DNA of 64,000 bases. Source: Leadbetterella sp964563435. Lineage in GTDB: Bacteria; Bacteroidota; Bacteroidia; Cytophagales; Spirosomataceae. Where the stretch lies: assembly GCA_964563435.1 (NCBI GenBank), contig CAZLXI010000007.1, positions 62,001-126,000 on the forward strand, read 5' to 3'. The translations under genes and the position numbers were made by a program. This document shows positions 9,092-18,063 of the stretch, one piece after another (within the stretch, counting starts at the first letter, position 1; every line of letters begins with the position of its first letter). The notes beneath the pieces are model-generated. The model ran no database searches. It was not told where the DNA came from and was given only the letters and a program-made list of their open reading frames with translations.

Positions 9092-10175
9092 AGATCATCA
9101 GGATGCGCCATGCGGCGGAGAGGAGAAGAAGTACCAACGCTACAGGAGTAAGCACTTTCCAGCACAGGTACATGAGCTGGTCTACCCGCACCCGCGGGAA
9201 GCTCCACCGCACCCACATCTGGATAAGCATGCCCAGGTAGGCCTTGGAGAACATCCAGAATGCACCCCAGAGGTACATGCTCAGCTGGCCGGGTGTTCCG
9301 GAGGTCTGATCCGCCAGCTTTAATGTGCCGATATTGGGAAGGGGAGTATTCCAGCCGCCGAAAAACAGGATGGCGGCCAGGAAAGACAGCAACAGCATCA
9401 TGCCGTATTCCGCCAGAAAAAGGATGGCCCATCGGAAGCCGGAATATTCGGTCTGGAAGCCGGCCACCAGTTCTGATTCGGCCTCCGGAAGGTCGAAGGG
9501 CGCCCGGTTGGCTTCGGCCAGTGCCGCAATAAAGAAAATAAAGAAAACGGGGATCAGTACGGGGCTCCGGAAGATATTCCAGGTCAGGAACCCGCCCGTT
9601 GACGTGGTATCTATGCCTAAGGCCCTGATACCGAAAAGATAGTTTTTCTCCGGGCTGAATATGCCCTGCTGGCTAATGATCTCCTGGAGGTTCAGGGTGG
9701 TGGAGATCATGCATACACAAAGAATGCTGAGCCCCAACGGGACTTCAAAAGAAATGATCTGTGCAGCCGACCGCATGGCGCCCAGCAGCGAATATTTATT
9801 GTTGGAGGCCCAGCCTGCCAGCAAAATACCCAGAATGTCTACAGAAATCAGCCCGATCAGCAGGAAAAGCCCGGTTTGCACATTCACTCCCTGCAAGCCT
9901 TTGCTGACGGGTATGAAGGCAAAGCCGCAGAACACCGCTACAAAGATCAGGTAAGGCGCCGCTTTGAACATCTTCCTGTCGGCACTGTATGGGATCACAT
10001 CTTCTTTCTGAAACAGCTTAAGGAGGTCTGCTATCAGTTGCAGCACACCCCATTTCCCTACTTCCATAGGGCCTACCCTGTCCTGAATAAAGGCGGATAC
10101 CTTACGTTCAAGGTATACGCTCAGGATGACGTTCACTCCGGCTACGGCGAGAAATATGAACAGGGGTAGGAGCAT
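9084..10175 (-). CDS. nuoH: NADH-quinone oxidoreductase subunit H (complex I membrane arm)
   Basis: NuoH forms the quinone-binding junction between the peripheral and membrane arms of complex I. The 363-aa protein has about eight to nine transmembrane helices. Hallmarks are the first-loop YLERKVSAFIQDRVGP, the ADLLKLFQKEDVIP segment, and the quinone-site signature AEANRAPFDLPEAESELV. No other nuo gene is in the window, so this copy stands apart from the rest of complex I, wedged 6 bp after asnS and overlapping a hypothetical gene. Complex I function depends on subunits encoded elsewhere. Confidence 0.95.
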   Translation of the reverse strand: MLLPLFIFLAVAGVNVILSVYLERKVSAFIQDRVGPMEVGKWGVLQLIADLLKLFQKEDVIPYSADRKMFKAAPYLIFVAVFCGFAFIPVSKGLQGVNVQTGLFLLIGLISVDILGILLAGWASNNKYSLLGAMRSAAQIISFEVPLGLSILCVCMISTTLNLQEIISQQGIFSPEKNYLFGIRALGIDTTSTGGFLTWNIFRSPVLIPVFFIFFIAALAEANRAPFDLPEAESELVAGFQTEYSGFRWAILFLAEYGMMLLLSFLAAILFFGGWNTPLPNIGTLKLADQTSGTPGQLSMYLWGAFWMFSKAYLGMLIQMWVRWSFPRVRVDQLMYLCWKVLTPVALVLLLLSAAWRILMIYG

Positions 10176-10181
10176 AGGTTA

Positions 10182-11624
10182 TCAGAATTCAGCGCTTTTG
10201 GGCGTTCTCGGGAAAGGAATCACGTCGCGGATGTTGGTCATACCGGTCACAAAGAGTACCAGCCGCTCAAATCCGAGCCCGAAACCGGCATGGGGGGCCG
10301 AGCCGAACTTGCGGGTCTCGAGGTACCACCAGATGTTTTCGGGGTCAATGCCTACCTCTTTCACACGGGCCACCAGCTTTTCGTAGTTATCTTCCCGTTG
10401 TGAGCCGCCGATGATCTCGCCAATACCGGGGAAGAGCACGTCCATGGCCCGCACGGTAGGGCCGGGAGCACCGTTCTGCTCCTCATCCTGCTTCATGTAA
10501 AATGCCTTGATCTCCTTGGGGTAGTTGGTCAGGATCACCGGCTTTTTGAAATGTTTTTCCACCAGGTAGCGCTCGTGCTCCGACTGCAGGTCGATCCCCC
10601 AGGCCACCTCGTACTGAAACTGTTTTTTCTGCGCAGGCTTGGATCTCAGGAGGATATCGATGGCCTCGGTATAGGTGAGCCGTTCAAAATCATTTTCTAC
10701 CACAAATTTCAGCTTGTCGATCAGCGTAAGCTCCGACCGCTCGTTCTGGGGCTTCTGCTTTTCTTCCTCGATCAGCCGGCTCTGCAGGAACTCCAGGTCT
10801 TCAGCGCAATGTTCCAGGGCGTAACGGATAACGTATTTGACAAAGCTCTCTGCCAGGTTCATGTTATCTTCCAGGTCAAAGAAGGCCACTTCCGGTTCGA
10901 TCATCCAGAATTCGGCCAGGTGCCGGGACGTGTTGGAGTTCTCGGCCCGGAATGTAGGTCCGAACGTATAGATGCGCGACAGCGCCAGGGCGCCCAGCTC
11001 TCCTTCCAGCTGCCCGGAAACGGTCAATGCGGTCTCCCTTCCGAAGAAATCTTGGGAGAAGTCGATCTCACCGGTTTCGGTTAAAGGCGCTTTATTGGGC
11101 TGAAACGTACTTACATGGAACATCTCACCCGCCCCTTCGGCATCTGAGGCGGTGATGATGGGGGTATGGAGGTAGAAAAATCCCTGTTCATGGTAAAATT
11201 TATGGATGGCGTAGGCCAGTGTATGCCGGATGCGGAACACCGCTCCGAAAACATTGGTCCTGAAGCGCAGATGGGCCTTTTCGCGGAGAAATTCCAAGCT
11301 GTGCTTTTTGGGCTGGATGGGGAAGGTCTCGTCGGCGGTACCGTACACTTCGATCTTTTCCGCCAATACTTCTACCGCCTGGCCTGTGCCGGAGGAGGCC
11401 ACCAGGGAACCCGTAATGGCCACTGCCGCTCCCGTGGTAACCGTTTTGAGGAGCTCTTCCTCTATTTTACCGCCTTCTACCACGGCCTGGATATTTTTCA
11501 GGGTAGATCCGTCGTTGATATTGATAAATACGATATTGGCCTGTCCTCTTTTGGTTTTAACCCATCCTTTTACTACTACCTGCTGTCCTTCCGGAGTCAG
11601 CTTAAGAATTTCTTTGATCTGCAT
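10182..11624 (-). CDS. asnS: Asparagine--tRNA ligase
   Basis: This class IIb synthetase charges tRNA-Asn. The 480-aa length is normal for bacterial AsnRS. An OB-fold (about residues 15-105: VVKGWVKTKRGQANIVFINI) precedes the catalytic core with motif 2 (FRAENSNTSRHLAEFWMIE) and motif 3 (GFGLGFERLVLFVTG). The presence of NT-S-RHLAEF identifies AsnRS rather than AspRS. It heads the minus-strand run with nuoH only 6 bp downstream. A TAATTTTG box lies upstream at 11652-11659. Confidence 0.97.
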   Translation of the reverse strand: MQIKEILKLTPEGQQVVVKGWVKTKRGQANIVFININDGSTLKNIQAVVEGGKIEEELLKTVTTGAAVAITGSLVASSGTGQAVEVLAEKIEVYGTADETFPIQPKKHSLEFLREKAHLRFRTNVFGAVFRIRHTLAYAIHKFYHEQGFFYLHTPIITASDAEGAGEMFHVSTFQPNKAPLTETGEIDFSQDFFGRETALTVSGQLEGELGALALSRIYTFGPTFRAENSNTSRHLAEFWMIEPEVAFFDLEDNMNLAESFVKYVIRYALEHCAEDLEFLQSRLIEEEKQKPQNERSELTLIDKLKFVVENDFERLTYTEAIDILLRSKPAQKKQFQYEVAWGIDLQSEHERYLVEKHFKKPVILTNYPKEIKAFYMKQDEEQNGAPGPTVRAMDVLFPGIGEIIGGSQREDNYEKLVARVKEVGIDPENIWWYLETRKFGSAPHAGFGLGFERLVLFVTGMTNIRDVIPFPRTPKSAEF

Positions 11625-11651
11625 TTCCTGTACTTCTTTCGGTTAATCCCG

Positions 11652-11659
11652 CAAAATTA
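11652..11659 (-). promoter_or_regulatory. Bacteroidota -7 box upstream of asnS operon
   Basis: On the minus strand this reads TAATTTTG, 28 bases before the asnS start. There is no convincing -33 TTG at the expected distance. It is the only such box in the asnS-side half of this divergent spacer. Confidence 0.45.
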
Positions 11660-11787
11660 AATAATTAGGTGCAGGTATCCCATTATAATTGATGAGTATT
11701 TCAGGCTGAGGATGCTTTCTGCCCGGCTTAATTGTGTCAGGATGACGCCTAAAATGGCAATAAATAGCTGAGCGAAAGGAGGATTTG

Positions 11788-11818
11788 TTGTAATATGTCA
11801 TTATTTAGTGTAAATTTG
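11788..11818 (+). promoter_or_regulatory. Promoter (TTG-N20-TAAATTTG) of the OmpR-type two-component pair
   Basis: TTG at 11788-11790 is spaced 20 bases from TAAATTTG at 11811-11818, an excellent match to the Bacteroidota housekeeping promoter. Transcription should begin near 11825, a leader of about 37 bases before the TTG start at 11862. Confidence 0.8.
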
Positions 11819-11861
11819 CGCGCCTTTATCTATTTAACAACCTGACAGATCCGATTTTACC

Positions 11862-13121
11862 TTGACCAGACAGACCATAAGAACCGTAATCATTTTTGGC
11901 GTAATTGCGATTTGCGGGATTATCGGCATTCAGATCTATTGGATGAAGAAGGCCTTTGATCTCTACGAGCAGCAGTTCAGGCAGGGGGTGATGATCAGTT
12001 TGAGGAATGTGGCTCATAAAATATCGGAGTCGCATGGTATGTCGGTCATCGATAACCCGGTAGAGCAGCTTTCTTCAGATTATTACGTAGTGAACCTGCG
12101 CCTTCCTTTGGAGCCTTCGGTCCTGGAGCCCCTTCTCATCGAGGAGTTTAAACGAAAAAACCTGAATTCGGATTTTGAATACGGCATTTATAACTGTGAT
12201 ACCGATAAGATCATTTATGGCGGATTTGTCAACAGCAATTTTGAGAGCTCCGATATCCCGAAAACCAGTGAGCTTCCCAAGACCGATAAATTCCTGAATT
12301 ATTTCGGGGTGAAGTTCCTGGATAAATCGAGCTACCTCACCTCCAAGCTGGACATCTGGATCGTATCTTCCGTTATTACCCTTCTCTTTACCGTATTTTT
12401 CGGCTATGCGATGTCGGTTATTTTACGGCAGAAAAGACTGAGCGAGGTGCAACGGGACTTTATCAACAATATGACCCATGAGTTTCAGACCCCCATTTCC
12501 ACGATCAGGATCGCCACAGACGTGTTGGGAACGGACAAGATCGTGAACCAGCCGGAACGTTTGAAAAAATATGTAGACATTATCCGGTCGGAGAATAACC
12601 GCCTGAAAAACCAGGTAGAGGCGGTGCTGTCTACGGCCAAGATCGGCAAAGGGAATATACAGATCGATAAGCAGCTGCAGGATCTGCATGCCCTGATCTG
12701 GGAAGTGACCGAAAGCGTGCGGGTAGAGCTGGGGGAAAATTTTCAGCTTCACCTGGGAGCCGACAAAACCTCCATTAAGGCCGACCGGCTCCACCTGATG
12801 AATATGATCCGGAACCTGCTGGACAATGCCCGGAAATACTCGGCCGGTACGCCGCAGATCAACCTGAGAACATTGAACGACGAGCGTTTTATTTATGTGG
12901 CGGTAGAAGATAAAGGGATAGGGATCCCTAAGGAGCATTTGCATAAGATCTATGACAAGTTTTACCGGGTACCCACCGGGAATCTGCATAATGTTAAGGG
13001 CTTCGGGCTGGGATTGAACTATGTAAAAGAAATGGTCAGGCTGCATAAATGGGAGATCGATGTGAACAGTGAAGTGGGTTGGGGCACTACTTTTGTGATC
13101 AAGATCCCGATCAGTAAATAG
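11862..13121 (+). CDS. Sensor histidine kinase (HisKA type)
   Basis: This is a membrane sensor kinase of 419 aa. Transmembrane helices lie at about residues 8-28 and 165-188 and enclose a periplasmic domain of about 135 aa with no recognised fold. The HisKA dimerisation helix carries the phospho-acceptor His in NNMTHEFQTPIST (about 206). The ATPase domain follows with N-box NMIRNLLDNARKYS, G1 VEDKGIGIP and G2 GFGLGLNYVKEM. The start is TTG at 11862: no in-frame ATG exists before the first membrane helix, and an in-frame TAA lies at 11835. The partner regulator starts 5 bp after the stop. The inducing signal cannot be read from the sequence. Confidence 0.93.
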   Translation: MTRQTIRTVIIFGVIAICGIIGIQIYWMKKAFDLYEQQFRQGVMISLRNVAHKISESHGMSVIDNPVEQLSSDYYVVNLRLPLEPSVLEPLLIEEFKRKNLNSDFEYGIYNCDTDKIIYGGFVNSNFESSDIPKTSELPKTDKFLNYFGVKFLDKSSYLTSKLDIWIVSSVITLLFTVFFGYAMSVILRQKRLSEVQRDFINNMTHEFQTPISTIRIATDVLGTDKIVNQPERLKKYVDIIRSENNRLKNQVEAVLSTAKIGKGNIQIDKQLQDLHALIWEVTESVRVELGENFQLHLGADKTSIKADRLHLMNMIRNLLDNARKYSAGTPQINLRTLNDERFIYVAVEDKGIGIPKEHLHKIYDKFYRVPTGNLHNVKGFGLGLNYVKEMVRLHKWEIDVNSEVGWGTTFVIKIPISK

Positions 13122-13126
13122 AAAAG

Positions 13127-13816
13127 ATGGCGAAGATATTATATGTAGAAGATGACCCTAACCTGGGGTTCGTCACCCGCGACAGCCTGGAAGAGGAGGG
13201 GTTTGAGATCGTTCATTATGCAGACGGCAAGGAAGCCTGGAAGACTTTTAAAAAGGATAAATTCGATCTCTGTCTGCTTGATGTAATGCTGCCGGAGCTG
13301 GACGGCTTTTCCCTGGCTGAGAAGATCAGGGAGCAGAACCCGCAGATCCCCATTATCTTTCTTTCGGCCAAGGCCATGCAGGAAGACCGGATCCAGGGCC
13401 TGAAAGTGGGGGGCGACGATTACATTACCAAGCCCTTCAGTGTAGAAGAGCTGGTGCTGCGGATCAGGGTATTTCTACGGCGGAATACCATCTCCGATAC
13501 CCAGATCACCCACGACGTGTTCCCTTGTGGAAAATACGAATTTTGCTATTCCCAGCTTACCCTTACGAACGATGAGGAGGTACAGAAGCTCACTCATCGC
13601 GAGGCGGAAGTGCTGAAATATTTCCTGGAAAGAAAGAACCAGGTGGTAAAACGGGAGGAGATCCTGGTGGCCATCTGGGGGCGCGACGATTACTTTCTCG
13701 GCCGAAGCCTCGATGTCTTCCTGACGCGGATCCGGAAGATGCTCTCCAAAGACCCGACGGTTCGTCTTGAAAATATCCACGGGGTGGGTTTTAAGCTGGT
13801 GGTTCCGGTAAATTAG
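13127..13816 (+). CDS. Response regulator, OmpR family
   Basis: This 229-aa DNA-binding regulator is the partner of the kinase just upstream. The receiver domain has the acidic pocket E8-D9-D10, phospho-acceptor D52 (CLLDVMLPELDG), and K102 in DDYITKPF. A C-terminal winged helix (about 135-228) includes LTHREAEVLKYFLER and DVFLTRIRKML, the OmpR/PhoB recognition layout. The 5-bp spacing to the kinase gene means one transcript. Target genes are unknown. Confidence 0.95.
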   Translation: MAKILYVEDDPNLGFVTRDSLEEEGFEIVHYADGKEAWKTFKKDKFDLCLLDVMLPELDGFSLAEKIREQNPQIPIIFLSAKAMQEDRIQGLKVGGDDYITKPFSVEELVLRIRVFLRRNTISDTQITHDVFPCGKYEFCYSQLTLTNDEEVQKLTHREAEVLKYFLERKNQVVKREEILVAIWGRDDYFLGRSLDVFLTRIRKMLSKDPTVRLENIHGVGFKLVVPVN

Positions 13817-13834
13817 TGAACAACTGAATACTGT

Positions 13835-13949
13835 ACGGCTTCGCCGCTTTTTCTGAACCATATAAGGCATATAAGACATATTAGCTTTTTTTAGTTTCTT
13901 ATATGACTAATGTGCCTTATATGGTTTGAAAAAATAAGGCGAAGCCGTC
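13835..13949. repeat. Long imperfect intergenic palindrome (GGCTTCGCC ... GGCGAAGCC)
   Basis: The outer arms acggcttcgcc (13835-13845) and ggcgaagccgt (13939-13949) are perfectly complementary. Inside them, the left half holds gaaccatataaggca and the right half its near-complement tgccttatatggttt, around an AT-rich centre with repeated atataag words. The whole 115-bp unit could fold into one long hairpin. It lies after the response regulator and before carbonic anhydrase, and may serve as a 3' end structure or be a mobile palindromic repeat. Confidence 0.75.
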
Positions 13950-13981
13950 AACTGTTTACTATTCTCATTCCGTTTTAATCC

Positions 13982-14011
13982 TTGTTAGAATGTAATTAGA
14001 ATGTAGCTTTG
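13982..14011 (+). promoter_or_regulatory. Promoter (TTG-N19-TAGCTTTG) of carbonic anhydrase
   Basis: TTG at 13982-13984 and TAGCTTTG at 14004-14011 are separated by 19 bases, a strong Bacteroidota promoter. Transcription would start near 14018, upstream of the ATG codons at 14058 and 14079. Confidence 0.78.
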
Positions 14012-14057
14012 CAGGTGGCACACAGTTGTTTCCTCACCGGAATTGGATTATTTTCGC

Positions 14058-14705
14058 ATGTACAACAAACGTATATACATGGAGATAGCACAGATATTTA
14101 AAAACAATGAGGAGTGGATCGCAAAACGTTTAAAAGAAGACCCGGAATATTTTGACAGGCTGGCCGAAGGGCAGGAGCCCAAATACCTCTACATCGGCTG
14201 TTCCGACAGCCGGGTAACGGCAGAAGCGGTGATGGGAGCTAAGCCGGGAGAAGTCTTTGTTCACCGGAATATTGCTAACCTGGCACCTAATAATGACCTG
14301 AATGTATTATCGGTAGTGGTTTATGCCGTAAAACATTTAAAAGTAAAGCATGTGGTGGTATGCGGGCATTACGAATGTGGGGGCATTAAGGCGGCCATGA
14401 AGCCGGACGATCTGGGAATTCTGAATCCGTGGCTGAGGAATATCCGGGATGTATTTCGTATACATCAAAAGGAACTGGAAGCCATTGATTCGGAGCCGGA
14501 AAGATATAAAAGGCTGGTGGAGCTGAATGTTCAGGAACAATGCCTCAACCTGGTGAAGATGAAAGAGGTACAGAAGGCCATGATCGAGAGAAATCTGAGA
14601 GTTCACGGCTGGGTATTTGATATCGCCAGTGGCAGGATCATTGATTTGAAAATAGACTTCCAGGAGATCGCGGAGCACCTGGGAGATATCTATAAATTGG
14701 TATAA
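14058..14705 (+). CDS. can: Beta-class carbonic anhydrase
   Basis: This zinc enzyme interconverts CO2 and bicarbonate in the cytoplasm. Zinc ligands and the Asp-Arg dyad are plain: YLYIGCSDSRV (Cys, Asp, Arg) and VVCGHYECGG (His, Cys). HRNIANL and the C-terminal VHGWVFDIASGRI also match. ATG codons occur at 14058 and 14079 (MEIAQIF); homologues usually begin close to the second, so the start could be 21 bp later. The promoter at 13982-14011 fits either. A strong hairpin follows the stop. Confidence 0.95.
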   Translation: MYNKRIYMEIAQIFKNNEEWIAKRLKEDPEYFDRLAEGQEPKYLYIGCSDSRVTAEAVMGAKPGEVFVHRNIANLAPNNDLNVLSVVVYAVKHLKVKHVVVCGHYECGGIKAAMKPDDLGILNPWLRNIRDVFRIHQKELEAIDSEPERYKRLVELNVQEQCLNLVKMKEVQKAMIERNLRVHGWVFDIASGRIIDLKIDFQEIAEHLGDIYKLV

Positions 14706-14719
14706 AGGGTTAATGAGTT

Positions 14720-14747
14720 AAAAAGGGCGGCATGTACCGCCCTTTTT
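14720..14747. terminator. Intrinsic bidirectional terminator after carbonic anhydrase
   Basis: AAAAAGGGCGG (14720-14730) pairs with CCGCCCTTTTT (14737-14747) around the loop catgta. The A-tract and U-tract make it a good Rho-independent terminator in both directions, shared by the carbonic anhydrase gene and the convergent tricorn pseudogene. Confidence 0.88.
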
Positions 14748-14748
14748 A

Positions 14749-16841
14749 CTATTTCAGCTGCTTCAAAATCTCTTCTATGGCCCGGTCGGGTTGCGGGTCA
14801 TTCCCTTTCAGACGATCTTCAAAGGTATTTTTTACATAGATGTCGCGGTCTTTACTTTTACCCACTTTTACACTGTTTACCGCGGTCAGGATATCGCCTT
14901 TCTGAAGCGCGGCGGCATTGCCGGCCGATTTCCGGACCACATGATCTACTTTATAGGGATCGGCCCCGTCAAACAGGATCCCGGTCTCATTGGTCACGTA
15001 TTTCAGATGGGTATTCTCCTCATCGCCGCTGGAGCTGAAGCCCAGGTGGGAGGAGTTAAGCTCGCCGAGAAGATCGTTCAGTAATACCCGCAGGTCTTTC
15101 CGGCTGTTTACAAAGGGCAGGTATGCCGCATACCGGTCGCGTTGGGCTTCCCAGTCCACACCATGGAAGGTCTCATTATAAAAGTTCTCCTCCAGCCCGG
15201 CCCAGGCCTCGTAGTACATCTGGCGGAATTCATTTTCCAGGTTTTTCTGAAACTTGTACGCAATGGCTATTTTTTCTGTCTTATTGGTTTCCGGGGAGTA
15301 GGTATGAATGTCACCACCCGTAATCACATAAAACTTATCGGCCACTTTTTCGGTTTTGTAGGGTTCAAAATCGGAGGTTACCGTCCGGAAGAACCGGGAT
15401 CTTCCCATTTCCTCGTTGGAGTTGTAGAAAATATAATTCTTCTCTTTTACCGAATAGGTAATGGGGCCTGACTGGCTTCCGAAGAGGTTGGAAACCGGGG
15501 TGATCCGGTCCGGGAGGCCGTCGGTATTGATCCGGACAGGCTTGGCGTTAAGGCTGTCTTTTTTGTCTTCGAATAATTTAGTGAAGTTATCGGATCAGAA
15601 GGGCCCGGAATACCAGTCGAGCGCAAGGCGGTAGACCGTGGCGTCCTGCATGCCGAACGGATAAGAAGGGGTAGTACGGTTGCTGAGAAAGTAGATGTAC
15701 CGGCCGTCTGCCGACCACACCGGCCCAGCTTCGGTCACACCGGTGTTGGTGAGGTTGAGGGTTTTCTTTTCTTTGAGGTGATGCACAAAGATATCCTGCT
15801 CAAAATTTCTTATGGCGGTAAAAAGCACATATTCGCCATCCGGCGAAAAAGACGGAGCCGAGTTCTGGAAACCCCAGATCTCATCTTTAACGATCACCGA
15901 CGACTGAAAGGTGCCGAAGTCCAGGAGGCGTACCTCGTCTCTTCCGCTCAGGTACACGGCCTGCGAGAGATCATGATTCAGGGTGAGGTCACGGTTATTC
16001 CGGGCATCGGTGGTCAGCTCCTTCAGGTTTCCGCTGCCGTCAGCATTTACCGTGTACAGGTTCTGGTAGCCGTTCCGGGTCTGATTGAAAAGCAGCGTCC
16101 GGTTATCTTTCAGCCATTTTACTTCCAGCACGCGCTCCTTACTCTCCAGCACCTTTTGAATGAATTTTCCTTTGATGTCGGACACGAACAATTCCCCCCG
16201 CGACACGAACGCGATCTTCTTACCGTCCGGCGAAACATCAAAGGCCGAGATATTTCCTTCGGTTTTGAATTCCTGGCTTTTGATCAGGGAGTTATTAAAG
16301 CTGAGCCGGAAGTCCAGCGGCCGGGTCTGCCGGGTCGCCACATCATAACTAAAGAGCCGGTAATCTTTTTCAAAGATGACCTTTTCACTGTTAGCCGATA
16401 CGGCCGGCCTGCGGATAGACGTAGGAAACTCCGTTAAAGCCGTTATGACCCCCTTGTTGAGGGAGTAAAGGTTGTATTCCCCTTGCTGTCCCAGCTCCAG
16501 TTCTCCACGCGGTCGGTAGCCTGGTGGAAGGTGAGCTGCCGGATCTCCCCGCCTTCCAGCGGCATCACGTACACATCGTAATTTCCGTACTGGTTGGAGC
16601 TGAACGCCAGCCATTTGCCGTCTGGCGAGATACGTGGATGGATTTCAATGCCTTCCAATGCTGTAATGCGCAGGGCCTCGCCGCCGCTGACGGGCACCTT
16701 CCAGATGTCGCTGTCAAAACTGAAATAGGCGGTTTTCCCGTCCGGGCTCAGGGTAGGGTCGGTAGCAAAATGAGGGGCAGACTGGCTGTGGGCCGCCGGG
16801 GTCAGGGAGAGTACCCCCAATACGAGTAGTAACTTTTTCAT
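14749..16841 (-). pseudogene. Tricorn-protease-like S41 peptidase, decayed (deletions and nonsense codon)
   Basis: Intact bacterial tricorn homologues are about 1080 aa: signal peptide, two PD40 beta-propeller sections, PDZ and an S41 core. Here the start is normal (16841, signal peptide ending AAHSQ, then SPDGKTAYFSF propeller repeats). Near 16475-16490 the frame jumps from ...ENWSWDSK to GEYNLYSLNKG, and about 130 residues normally between these motifs appear to be missing. Further on, an in-frame TGA at 15595-15597 interrupts ...YSGPF and SDNFTKLFEDKK, with the same frame open on both sides. At the end, KSKDRDIY runs straight into VKNTFEDRLKGNDPQPD, which resembles the normal C-terminal tail, so the S41 catalytic region has been removed. 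Coding potential is about 700 aa in total. The product cannot be an active protease. Deletion extents are recalled from the family, not computed. Confidence 0.85.
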
Positions 16842-17012
16842 AAATATAGCTTTGATAATGGCCCTAAATTACGAAATGGTGCGATTAAACTGAAAATTAT
16901 GCGCTATTGCTTGTCAAATTATAGCCAAAACTTTAAGCATCATAGCGTATTATCCTGAGTTATTTATTCTATCTCCTCTATAAAATATCTTTTATTATAC
17001 CTGATAAAGAAT

Positions 17013-17020
17013 TAAATTTG
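17013..17020 (+). promoter_or_regulatory. Bacteroidota -7 box upstream of the toxin-antitoxin pair
   Basis: TAAATTTG matches TAnnTTTG and lies 47 bases before the antitoxin start. The -33 region (about 16990) is only T-rich. The upstream AT-rich spacer 16842-17012 contains no gene that I can see. Confidence 0.5.
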
Positions 17021-17067
17021 GGTACTCTTTAAGAGCGTTAGAAGATTTAATTATTTTGAATTAAGAT

Positions 17068-17379
17068 ATGAAAGGGGTAGAAAAGAGCACAAAACCCAAT
17101 ATTTCTGCGCTTCCTTTTTGGGATGTGAAATATGAAGAACTAGACTATGAAAATGACAGGTTTTTCATCATTGAAAAAGTCTTAAATTATGGCTTGTGGA
17201 ATGACTTTATAGAGCTGTTGAGATTTTATGGTAAGGATACGATCAAACAAGAAATTGTAAAATCAGCTTACCTCAAAAAGGATGTATTAAACTTTGTATG
17301 TACCTTTTTTGATTTACAACCTAACCAATTCACATGCTACAATCGCAGACAGTTGAGCCAGGCACTTTGGGACTTCTAA
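17068..17379 (+). CDS. DUF6922-type protein, probable antitoxin partner of AbiEii
   Basis: This 103-aa soluble protein has the look of the DUF6922 family commonly found before AbiEii-type nucleotidyltransferases: PFWDVKYEELDYENDRFFII (about 18-37), then YGLWNDFIELLRFYGKD and CTFFDLQPNQFTCYNRRQ. The role as antitoxin is inferred from position; the toxin gene starts inside its last 46 bases in another frame. Codon use and base composition are AT-rich compared with the flanking housekeeping genes, suggesting acquisition. Confidence 0.75.
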   Translation: MKGVEKSTKPNISALPFWDVKYEELDYENDRFFIIEKVLNYGLWNDFIELLRFYGKDTIKQEIVKSAYLKKDVLNFVCTFFDLQPNQFTCYNRRQLSQALWDF

Positions 17380-17960
17380 AAGAGCTAATGGCTCTTGACG
17401 AACTAAAGCAGTTTGTATTGGTAGGAGGAACAAATTTATCTCTTAGGTTTGGTCATCGCCTTAGTATTGATTTAGATTTATTCACTAATCAGCCCTTTGA
17501 TTCCGAGTATATCCGTGATAGGCTTACTGAACTGTATTCAGAAATAATAGTAACAGGACAAGGAGAAAAAAGCCTCTTCCTATTCATTAATAGAATCAAG
17601 ATTGATATTGTATGTGCACTTTTTGACAACATTCAACCGGTAGACGAAATAGAGGGCATACGTTTAGCGTCAATTCCGGATATTATTGCAATGAAGCTTA
17701 ATGCCATTGCAAGGAGGGGAGTGAAAAAAGACTTTTGGGATGTGGTAGAGCTATTAAACCACTATTCGCTTAGCCAAATGGTAGAGTTTTTTAAGGCTAA
17801 ATATCCGAAACATGATATTTTTCATGTGGTACGCTCTTTAGTATATTTTGAAGATGCTGAAGCTCAAAAAGATCCTGATCCATTGAAAGAGGTCACTTGG
17901 GAGCAGGTAAAAATAAGAATGAGAGAAGAGGTAAACAGTTATATTGCTTCAATGACATAG
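17334..17960 (+). CDS. Nucleotidyl transferase AbiEii/AbiGii toxin family protein
   Basis: This 208-aa member of the AbiEii nucleotidyltransferase family is the toxin of type IV toxin-antitoxin / abortive infection systems. The active-site block is intact: VLVGGTNLSLRFGHRLSIDL followed by DLF (GG, Ser, DxD), then KIDIVCALF for the third acidic residue and AMKLNAIARRGVKKDFWDVV for the conserved Lys/Asp region. It overlaps the upstream partner by 46 bp, so expression is tied to it. Known AbiE toxins act by nucleotidylating tRNA or other targets; the substrate here is unknown. Confidence 0.88.
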   Translation: MLQSQTVEPGTLGLLKELMALDELKQFVLVGGTNLSLRFGHRLSIDLDLFTNQPFDSEYIRDRLTELYSEIIVTGQGEKSLFLFINRIKIDIVCALFDNIQPVDEIEGIRLASIPDIIAMKLNAIARRGVKKDFWDVVELLNHYSLSQMVEFFKAKYPKHDIFHVVRSLVYFEDAEAQKDPDPLKEVTWEQVKIRMREEVNSYIASMT

Positions 17961-18063
17961 TTGAGAAATTATTAATAATGGGGTAACGCAACAGGGTTAC
18001 TGGCATTGGTGTAGGGGTTGGTTTTTGTAAACTCGGGTTTAAGGATTTTTTGCATTGAGATAA

